Of a stretch of DNA of 13,577 bases, positions 7,502 through 12,962 are shown one piece after another. Made by a program: the position numbers and the translations under genes. Origin of the DNA: Embleya sp040605455 (GTDB lineage: Bacteria; Actinomycetota; Actinomycetes; Streptomycetales; Streptomycetaceae); NCBI RefSeq assembly GCF_040605455.1, contig NZ_JBEXCV010000197.1, positions 1 to 13,577 of the forward strand, written 5' to 3'. The stretch's first letter is position 1; every line of letters starts with the position of its first letter. Under the pieces are notes generated by a model. That model was not told the DNA's origin, did not search any database, and saw only the letters and a program-made list of their open reading frames with translations.

Positions 7502-7522
7502 AAAAAATCCTTCGTTCGGATG
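7502..7522 (-). terminator. weak hairpin with T6 run after the 181-residue gene
   Basis: On the leftward strand ATCC-GAACGAA-GGAT is followed directly by six Ts, a run that stands out in DNA this GC-rich. It begins about 10 bp past the stop codon of the unknown gene. The stem is only 4 bp, so termination would be partial at best. Confidence 0.25.
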
Positions 7523-7532
7523 AAACGCTGGT

Positions 7533-8078
7533 TCAGATTACGGGGCCGGATGGGGGATCGGGCAGGTCGTCCTCAGGGGGTGGCTCGGGCGGGTTGGGCA
7601 GCCCCGCACGGGCGCGCAGGTCGCGCGGGTCGCGCGGACCCTCGATCCGACGGATCACCGAGAGCGCGGCGGTGTGGAACGCCTCCAGGAACGCCTGCGC
7701 GGTGGACGCCGGCCACTCGGCGCGCTGGACCGCGTGCATGTTGTGATCGGTGTCGCACCAGCACGCCACCTCGACCGTGGCGGTGACGCTGACGAAGGGC
7801 CCGTCCAGCTGCCATACGTCCAGGCCCAGTTCCAGCCAGTCGCCGTCGGCCTCGTAGAGCAGCAGCGCGGTGCCCAGGATGTGCGGGGACGGCTCGGGCT
7901 CGGGCTCGGGACTCAGCGGGTCGGGCTCGTTCCAGAACCAGCGCGCGGGATCGTCGAGCGAGCGGCGCAGATCGAGCGCTTGAGCGGCGGCGACCAGGCG
8001 CTCACGGCCATGGTCGTCGAGATCGGGAAACAGCCGCTCGAACGGGATGTCCGAGGCAGGGCGCTCGGTGGCGGGCAC
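7533..8078 (-). CDS. hypothetical protein, 181 aa
   Basis: I do not recognise a family. The protein opens with PFERLFPDLDDHGRERL and a helix-forming LVAAAQALDLRRSLDDPARWFW stretch. A Pro/Glu repeat (PEPEPEP, about residue 57-63) leads into a core likely to be beta-sheet: LGTALLLYEADGDW, LELGLDVWQLDGPFVSVTATVEVACWC. A helical segment (STAQAFLEAFHTAALSVIRRIEG) and a Pro/Asp-rich tail follow. No signal peptide or membrane span is seen, so it is probably cytoplasmic. Third codon positions are strongly G/C, which supports real coding. The start is a GTG with no good ribosome site, so it is uncertain. The gene is divergent from the LOG gene and lies 155 bp upstream of membrane protein A on the same strand, which allows but does not prove co-transcription. 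Confidence 0.75.
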   Translation of the reverse strand: MPATERPASDIPFERLFPDLDDHGRERLVAAAQALDLRRSLDDPARWFWNEPDPLSPEPEPEPSPHILGTALLLYEADGDWLELGLDVWQLDGPFVSVTATVEVACWCDTDHNMHAVQRAEWPASTAQAFLEAFHTAALSVIRRIEGPRDPRDLRARAGLPNPPEPPPEDDLPDPPSGPVI

Positions 8079-8112
8079 GCGGGCATTCTGCCGTGGCGGG
8101 GGGTCTTCCCGT

Positions 8113-8145
8113 CAACGTCGGGTTGGGTGACCACCACCGACGTTG
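8113..8145. promoter_or_regulatory. 9-bp inverted repeat upstream of the unknown gene
   Basis: CAACGTCGG (8113-8121) and CCGACGTTG (8137-8145) are perfect inverted copies around 15 bases, which themselves contain GGTG-AC-CACC. The site starts 34 bp upstream of the GTG start at 8078 in the space between divergent genes, where an operator would be expected. An RNA hairpin in the leader is the alternative. Confidence 0.45.
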
Positions 8146-8310
8146 GCCGAATTTGCCCTCCTATGCCGGGACTGTACCGCCGCCGGATCGCGAGATAGAC
8201 GATTCATCGACTCGATTCACCATCGATGCGATACCGATCCGCCGGCCCCGCCACGCCCGCCGCGGGCCGGGGCGGGGCCGGCGCCGTGTTCCGGGGGCGG
8301 GTTGGCAGAC

Positions 8311-8336
8311 TTCGTATCGAACCGGGTCGATACGAA
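8311..8336. promoter_or_regulatory. perfect 10-bp inverted repeat upstream of the LOG gene
   Basis: TTCGTATCGA (8311-8320) and TCGATACGAA (8327-8336) form a perfect repeat around ACCGGG and end 34 bp before the start codon. The 26-bp size and 16-bp centre spacing fit a dimeric regulator such as a TetR-type protein. TTGGCA at 8302-8307 could be a -35 box, putting the repeat over the promoter core. A leader hairpin is the other reading. Confidence 0.55.
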
Positions 8337-8370
8337 CCACTTCGGTGGTCGGCAACGCAGGGAGCCTGAC

Positions 8371-8961
8371 ATGCGGGTAGCGGTGTTCGCGGGATCGGCG
8401 TCGGGTGCCTCGCCCCGGTTCCGGGAGGCGGCGGTCGAACTCGGCCGAGCCCTCGCGGAGGCCGGCGTCGGGATCGTCTTCGGCGGCGGCCACGTGGGTC
8501 TGATGGGCGCGGTGGCGGACGCGTGTCTGGCGGCGGGTGGCGAGGTGATCGGGGTGATGCCACGCTCGCTGGTGGACCGCGAGTTCGCGCACCCTGGCCT
8601 GACCGATCTGCAGGTCACCGAGACGATGCACGAGCGCAAGGCGGCGATGGCCGAGCAGGCGGACGCCTTCGTCGCGCTGCCGGGCGGTGCGGGCACTCTG
8701 GAGGAGCTGTTCGAGGTGTGGACCTGGCAGCACCTGGCGATCCACGCCAAGCCGGTCGCGGTGCTGGAGGTGGACGGCTTCTGGCGGCCGCTCCTGGACG
8801 CGCTGGACACGATGACCGTGAACGGCTTCCTCAAGCCGGAGCTGCGCTCGACCCTGCTGGTGGCCCGGGACGGCGCGGACCTGCTGGCCCAGGCGAAGGC
8901 GTGGCGGCCGCCGTCGCCCAAGTGGGTGGGCGGCCTGGACCCGGCGCCGCCGAAGCCGTGA
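8371..8961 (+). CDS. LOG-family nucleotide 5'-monophosphate phosphoribohydrolase
   Basis: LOG (Lonely Guy) proteins split nucleoside 5'-monophosphates, classically cytokinin nucleotides, into free base and ribose 5-phosphate. In bacteria the natural substrate is often unknown. The 196-aa protein has the family's Rossmann-like fold: MRVAVFAGSASGASPRF at the start, GIVFGGGHVGLMGAVADA (34-51), GVMPRSLVDRE (61-71), then METHERK-type motif TMHERKAAM with Arg89 and Lys90, and the signature PGGAGTLEE (104-112) with catalytic-site Glu111 and Glu112. The full length matches short bacterial LOG proteins. The ATG at 8371 has AGGGAG 6 bp upstream. It stands alone: divergent from the unknown gene, convergent with membrane protein B, and bounded by a hairpin. 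The inverted repeat just upstream suggests its own regulation. Many such genes are mislabelled lysine decarboxylase or TIGR00730 family. Confidence 0.93.
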   Translation: MRVAVFAGSASGASPRFREAAVELGRALAEAGVGIVFGGGHVGLMGAVADACLAAGGEVIGVMPRSLVDREFAHPGLTDLQVTETMHERKAAMAEQADAFVALPGGAGTLEELFEVWTWQHLAIHAKPVAVLEVDGFWRPLLDALDTMTVNGFLKPELRSTLLVARDGADLLAQAKAWRPPSPKWVGGLDPAPPKP

Positions 8962-8984
8962 GCACGCCGGGCCGGTCCGGAGGT

Positions 8985-9021
8985 GGGCCGCCCCCGGGCG
9001 CCCGGCGCCCGGGATCGGCCC
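8985..9021. terminator. compound hairpin between convergent LOG and membrane protein B genes
   Basis: An inner stem CCCGGGCG (8993-9000) / CGCCCGGG (9006-9013) with a 5-base loop sits on an outer stem GGGCCG (8985-8990) / CGGCCC (9016-9021), separated by a 2x2 mismatch. Its place between converging stop codons fits a bidirectional terminator without T-runs. Confidence 0.6.
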
Positions 9022-9079
9022 CAGGGCCTGTCCGGCGATGCCGGGTGGCCCGGCCCCGCCGGGATTCGCCGGAGAGCGC

Positions 9080-10750
9080 CTAGCCGTTCTTGCCCTTGAA
9101 GAGCTTCGCGTCGCGCGCGGAGACCGTGACCGGTCCCGGCCGGTCGACGGTGATCTCGCTCCACTCGTCCTCGGTCGCCTTGATCACGATCCCGGGACGG
9201 TCGGGGGTCACCCAGAAGGTCGGGTGGATCTTGATCACGAACGTTCCCGCCGAGCGCGCGTCGAAGGAGAACCTGCTCGGCGTCAGCTCGGTCAGCTCGC
9301 CCGGTCCCATCACGATCGGCGTCGGTTTCTCCACCTCCCAGATCTGCCAGTGCCCGTCCTTGTCGGCGTAGACCGGTTTGAGCCAGGGGATGCCCTTGCG
9401 GATCAGGTCGGCCTCGGGGATCGCGGACGGGTCGATCGGGATGTCCGGCAGGGCCACGAAACGCACGCCCGTGTTGTCGATCCAGTCGCGGTATTCCTGG
9501 ATCGTCAGGTCCTCCTGGTAGAGCACCGCGTTGTAGTTGCGGTCCAGCTGGCGCTCCCAGCCGCGGGCCAGCGGCATCTTCTCGGCGACGAACACCGACT
9601 CCCAGTGACCTCGTGTGAACGGGATCTCCACCCGGCCGAGCGGGTGGGTGTTGTTCTTCTGCAGGAAGTCGAGCATGCCCGCGTAGTACTGCGGCTTCTC
9701 GCCCGGCGAGTCCTTGATGTCGTGGGTGATGGCCAGCGCGGCGGACTGGAACTGCCAGACCAGCAGCGGCAGGGTCAGCAGCACCACGAGTCGACGCCGG
9801 CCGGCCGAGAGCAGTACGACCGCCATCAGCGGACCGGCGGTGAGCTCGCCGAGCCGGGCCAGGTTGCCGCCGAGCGAGGTCGGCACGAAGAAGAAGATCA
9901 CCGCGGTGGCCGCGTACAACCACAAGAAGCGCCGGGCGCTCTGCTGCTCCTTGGGCAGTATCAGCAGGCCGACTGCGGCGAAGGCCAGGATCGGCAGGAA
10001 CCGCCACCACGGGAACGGGAACATGCCCTCGTTGGGGAAGGCGAGCGCGGCGACCAGGCCCAGCGCGGCGGGGGCGAAGCACAGTCGGGTCGGCCAGACC
10101 CGCTCCTTGGGCACCCAGGCGAGCGCGACCAGCATCAGGAACGCGCCGGACAGCGGGCTGGAGAGCCCGCACAGGAGGGCGGCGAAGCCGGCCCATAGCG
10201 GGTGTCGGCGGCGGGCGGCCAGTATCGCGAGCATGCCCGCGGCGACGCCCAGGGCAAACGGGGTGCGGCCGATCAGGTAGTCGACGCTGCACATCACCGC
10301 GAACCAGCAGCTGCCCACCCGGCGGGCGAAGTCGTTCCCGCCGACCCGGAGCTTGTCCCAGGCCCACGCGGAGGTCACACACGAGAGCGCGGTCAGCGTG
10401 GCGGTGCCGATCTTGGAGGCGATGACCGGTGCGAGGATGCTGTAGCCCGGCAGCAGATGTCCGCCATACCACTGGTTGTTCCACAGATACGTGCCGTGGT
10501 CGCGGATCAGCCAGGTCCGGAAGTACTGCGCGGGCCAGTCGGGGCCGTTCACGCCGGTGACGATGATCAGGCCGATCAGGCCTGCGGTGATCAGGTACGG
10601 CCGCTCGACTATCGCGTTCGCGAATGCCCGAAAACGACGGCGACCCGCCGGTGCTGCGGGTCGATCCGTCGCTGGGATTTCCACATCGCTCGTCACATGA
10701 CCCGAGTTTTCCAGACGCGCGGCCCGGCGTCGCCGGCGGGTGTCCGACAT
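9080..10750 (-). CDS. polytopic membrane protein, copy B (paralogue of copy A)
   Basis: Function not known. It is the second member of the family seen at 5758-7377 and is 556 aa from the ATG at 10750. The layout is the same: Arg-rich N-terminus, about ten hydrophobic segments starting at PYLITAGLIGLIIVTGV (51-67), and the first-loop signature DWPAQYFRTWLIRDHG plus LWNNQWYGGHLLPGYS (89-104). SCWFAV, YLIGRTPFALGVAAG and PLARGWERQLDR also recur, as does a soluble C-terminal domain ending in beta-rich sequence. A GT-C-type glycosyltransferase is one guess; a transport or envelope role is equally open. An in-frame GTG at 10696 would remove 18 Arg-rich residues and match the N-terminal length of copy A better; neither start has a good ribosome site. 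The ATG lies only 16 bp after the MFS stop codon, so the two genes very likely share a transcript under HxlR control. Confidence 0.87.
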   Translation of the reverse strand: MSDTRRRRRAARLENSGHVTSDVEIPATDRPAAPAGRRRFRAFANAIVERPYLITAGLIGLIIVTGVNGPDWPAQYFRTWLIRDHGTYLWNNQWYGGHLLPGYSILAPVIASKIGTATLTALSCVTSAWAWDKLRVGGNDFARRVGSCWFAVMCSVDYLIGRTPFALGVAAGMLAILAARRRHPLWAGFAALLCGLSSPLSGAFLMLVALAWVPKERVWPTRLCFAPAALGLVAALAFPNEGMFPFPWWRFLPILAFAAVGLLILPKEQQSARRFLWLYAATAVIFFFVPTSLGGNLARLGELTAGPLMAVVLLSAGRRRLVVLLTLPLLVWQFQSAALAITHDIKDSPGEKPQYYAGMLDFLQKNNTHPLGRVEIPFTRGHWESVFVAEKMPLARGWERQLDRNYNAVLYQEDLTIQEYRDWIDNTGVRFVALPDIPIDPSAIPEADLIRKGIPWLKPVYADKDGHWQIWEVEKPTPIVMGPGELTELTPSRFSFDARSAGTFVIKIHPTFWVTPDRPGIVIKATEDEWSEITVDRPGPVTVSARDAKLFKGKNG

Positions 10751-10766
10751 GAAACATTTTGTGGGT

Positions 10767-12143
10767 TTATTCGCTTTGGCGAAGACCGAGTGTGACGAGT
10801 GCGCCGACCACGGACAGGCCGGCCGCGACCAGGATCGCCAGGTCGATGCCGCCCGCGTCGACCAGGGCGACCACGAGTGCCGCGCCGATCGAGGCGCCCA
10901 TGTAGCGTGCGGTGCTGTTGGCGCCGGAGCCCATGCTCGCCCGGTCGACCGGCACGCTCTCCACCGCGAGCCGGGCGAGCGCGGTGTTGACCAGGCCCAC
11001 GCCGAAGCCGCCGACGAGCAGGCCGGGCACGGCACGCGCCCACGAGTCGGCCGGGGTGAGCCCGTACAGGCCCATGAAGCCGATGGCGGCGACGAGCAGG
11101 CCCGCTGCGAAGCGGTGCCGGGCGTCGGGCAGTACGTGCACCCGGCCGACCGCGAAGGACGTGATCGCGGCCGCGGCCGACCACAGGCCGAGCAGGAGGG
11201 CGGCGCCCAGTGCGCTCAGGCCCAGCGTGCCCTGGAAGACGGTGCCCAGGTAGGCCGCGATGGCGATCACCGCGACGCCCACGATCAGGGCGCCGAAGGT
11301 GGCGACGGCGAACGCGGGGCGGGCGAACATGCGCAGGTCGAGCATCGGCGCCCGGCCGCGCAGGGCGGTCGCGCCGTAGCCGGCGAGCAGGAGCACCGCG
11401 ACGACCATCAGCACGTCGACCACGGGCCGGTGCCACCCCTGTCGGCCCTCGATCAGCGCGGCGGTGAGCGCGATCAGACCCGGGCCCAGGGTCAGCGTGC
11501 CCCACACGTCCGGCCGGCGCGGGTGTTCGGCGCGCGATTCGGGCATCCGGCGGGCGACCGCGGCCACCGTGAGGGCGGCGCCGGCGGAGAACCAGTAGGG
11601 CGCGGAGCGGTGGGCGAGCGCCAACCCGGCGCCGAGCAGGGGCCCCACGACCATGCCCGCGCCGATCGAGGAGCCGTACGCGGCCATGGCCCGGCCGCGG
11701 GCGGCGCCCTGGTGGTTGTGCGCGAGCAGGCCGAGCCCGGCGGACATGATCGCCGCCCCGGCGACGCCCTGGAGCGCGCGGCCGACCACGTACAGCGGCA
11801 GTGAGGGGGCCAATGCGGTCAGCGCCGAGGACACCGCCAGGCCCAGTGCGCCGGCCGTGAAGATCCGGCGGCGACCGAAGTCGTCGGCGAGGCTGCCGGT
11901 GATCAGCAGGGCCGCGGACAGGCCCAGGCCGATGGCACTGAGGATCCAGGCCGGGCCGCCGGGGCCCGCGTGCAACTCGCGCACGGTGTCCGGGACGATC
12001 GCGATCGGCATCGTGTAGGTCGCCAGGAGCAGCAGTGTGCCCAGGGCGACCACGGGCACGGTCGCGCCCGCGGAGCCGCTGCCGGTGACCGGGTCGGGCG
12101 CCTTGGGTGCGGTGCGCGGGGCGATGGACGTTGCGATGGACAT
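10767..12143 (-). CDS. MFS drug exporter, probably DHA2 (EmrB/QacA) type
   Basis: Proton-driven major facilitator exporter in the cytoplasmic membrane, typically expelling drugs or toxic metabolites; the substrate cannot be read from the sequence. The 458-aa protein begins with a short Ala/Pro-rich tail and then spans the membrane 12 to 14 times. Motif A is GSLADDFGRRRIF (83-95) between the second and third helices. Motif C, the antiporter signature, is GSSIGAGMVVGPLLGAG (157-173). A long pair of helices around a VWGTLTLGPGLIALTAALIEG segment is typical of the 14-helix DHA2 group. The ATG at 12143 has GGGAG 7 bp upstream; an ATG at 12218 in the same frame would read through an operator and is unlikely. 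The gene is divergent from an HxlR regulator with two operator candidates between them, and is followed 16 bp later by membrane protein B. Confidence 0.93.
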   Translation of the reverse strand: MSIATSIAPRTAPKAPDPVTGSGSAGATVPVVALGTLLLLATYTMPIAIVPDTVRELHAGPGGPAWILSAIGLGLSAALLITGSLADDFGRRRIFTAGALGLAVSSALTALAPSLPLYVVGRALQGVAGAAIMSAGLGLLAHNHQGAARGRAMAAYGSSIGAGMVVGPLLGAGLALAHRSAPYWFSAGAALTVAAVARRMPESRAEHPRRPDVWGTLTLGPGLIALTAALIEGRQGWHRPVVDVLMVVAVLLLAGYGATALRGRAPMLDLRMFARPAFAVATFGALIVGVAVIAIAAYLGTVFQGTLGLSALGAALLLGLWSAAAAITSFAVGRVHVLPDARHRFAAGLLVAAIGFMGLYGLTPADSWARAVPGLLVGGFGVGLVNTALARLAVESVPVDRASMGSGANSTARYMGASIGAALVVALVDAGGIDLAILVAAGLSVVGALVTLGLRQSE

Positions 12144-12175
12144 GGCTGTGCTCCCGGATTGCGAGTCCTGCCGAG

Positions 12176-12196
12176 TCGGTTCGGTGAATGAACCGA
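12176..12196. promoter_or_regulatory. HxlR operator candidate 1
   Basis: TCGGTTC and GAACCGA are perfect inverted arms around GGTGAAT. It matches the second site at 12222-12242 in 18 of 21 positions. It lies just downstream of the predicted MFS transcription start (about 12202), where a bound repressor would block elongation. Confidence 0.7.
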
Positions 12197-12208
12197 TGCT
12201 GCCGGGGA

Positions 12209-12214
12209 AACGTA
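12209..12214 (-). promoter_or_regulatory. possible MFS -10 box
   Basis: On the leftward strand the hexamer is TACGTT, of TANNNT type, lying between the two operator candidates. Operator 2 would cover its -35 region and operator 1 its early transcribed region. No strong -35 is visible. Confidence 0.35.
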
Positions 12215-12221
12215 GCACTCG

Positions 12222-12242
12222 AAGGTTCGATGAATGAACCGA
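12222..12242. promoter_or_regulatory. HxlR operator candidate 2
   Basis: The core GGTTCGATGAATGAACC (12224-12240) has GGTTC / GAACC arms around seven bases. It is a near copy of operator 1, whose start is 46 bp away. It ends 8 bp before the predicted hxlR -10 box, so it overlaps the -35 regions of both divergent promoters. Confidence 0.7.
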
Positions 12243-12250
12243 CCCGGGGT

Positions 12251-12256
12251 TAAAGT
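12251..12256 (+). promoter_or_regulatory. hxlR -10 box, leaderless start
   Basis: TAAAGT fits TANNNT and ends 6 bp before the ATG at 12263, so transcription would begin at or next to the start codon. No ribosome site lies at the usual distance, which supports a leaderless mRNA, common in actinomycetes. Confidence 0.5.
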
Positions 12257-12262
12257 GCTCGC

Positions 12263-12787
12263 ATGGCTTTGGGCAAGGACTACGGGCAGCAGGACTGTGC
12301 GCTCGCCCGCACCCTCGAACTCGTCGGCGAGCGCTGGACGCTGTTGATCGTGCGGGACGCCTTCTACGGCGTCCGGCGTTACAGCGACTTCCTCGCCCAC
12401 CTGGACATTCCGCGCGCCGTGCTGTCCAGCCGGCTGCAGACGCTGGTCGAGGCGGGGGTGCTCGACAAGCGCCGCTACCAGGAATCGCCGCCTCGGGAGG
12501 AGTACGTGCTCACCGAACGCGGCGTCGACCTGTGGCCGATCGTCCGCAGCATGCTCCGCTGGGGCGAGAAGCACGTGCAGAACGGGGTGGCCTGCCGGAT
12601 CTTCCGGCACCACGGCTGCGGCGGAACGGTGGACTCGACCGGGATCTGTGCGGTCTGCGCGGCGGTGGTCGCCCCCGACGAGACGGAGGTGGCCCCGGGG
12701 CCCGGCGCGAACCTGTTGCGGCGCGAGGACGCGGTCACCCTCGCGATGCGCCGGCCGCACCGATTGCTGGAGCCGCTGCTGCCCTGA
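12263..12787 (+). CDS. HxlR-family winged-helix transcriptional regulator
   Basis: HxlR proteins are dimeric DNA-binding regulators that often sense reactive small molecules and control a neighbouring gene. The 174-aa protein has the full winged helix in its first 105 residues: DCALARTLELVGERWTLLIV, then RRYSDFLAHL, PRAVLSSRLQTLVEAGVLDK and the wing PPREEYVLTERGVDLWP. Cys12 sits where redox-sensing members such as YodB and HypR carry their reactive cysteine. An extra C-terminal part (106-174) has Cys111, His116/His117, Cys119, Cys129 and Cys132, spaced like a small zinc ribbon. It is divergent from the MFS exporter, with twin operators between them, so repression of the exporter and of itself is likely. 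The ATG directly follows a -10 box. The signal it senses is unknown. Confidence 0.93.
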   Translation: MALGKDYGQQDCALARTLELVGERWTLLIVRDAFYGVRRYSDFLAHLDIPRAVLSSRLQTLVEAGVLDKRRYQESPPREEYVLTERGVDLWPIVRSMLRWGEKHVQNGVACRIFRHHGCGGTVDSTGICAVCAAVVAPDETEVAPGPGANLLRREDAVTLAMRRPHRLLEPLLP

Positions 12788-12917
12788 TCGGCGACTCGGG
12801 TTCGGCGACCCCGACGGGTTGCTCGCGGCCGGTGCCCGCGGCCGGTGCTCCCCGCCCGATGACGGGGCCGGTCCGGTCGGATCGTGCGGGATCCGGCGGC
12901 GGCCGAGAGACAGGCCC

Positions 12918-12923
12918 TAGGGT
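12918..12923 (+). promoter_or_regulatory. possible -10 box of the terminal gene
   Basis: TAGGGT fits TANNNT and would start transcription about 33 bp before the ATG at 12963. No -35 match is seen. The rest of the 175-bp space after hxlR shows no gene. Confidence 0.3.
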
Positions 12924-12962
12924 CGACCCCGAACGAGTGAGTCATTGCTTCGAGGGGGATCC

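Noticed and set aside
7513..7524. GTTCGGATGAA upstream of membrane protein A as a third HxlR site
   Set aside because: Only the left half resembles the operators and the GAACC right arm is missing, so a chance match is more likely.
8217..10757. 846-codon minus-strand open frame over the LOG and membrane protein B genes
   Set aside because: It is a shifted frame of membrane protein B and the antisense of the LOG gene; the sequence is Arg/Pro/Gly-rich with no domain.
10740..11804. 354-codon plus-strand open frame opposite the MFS gene
   Set aside because: It is rich in Gly/Arg/Asp/His with no recognisable domain, while the opposite strand encodes a textbook MFS protein.
12144..12218. Longer MFS protein starting at 12218
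   Set aside because: It would read through operator candidate 1 and the predicted transcription start, whereas the ATG at 12143 has a GGGAG ribosome site.
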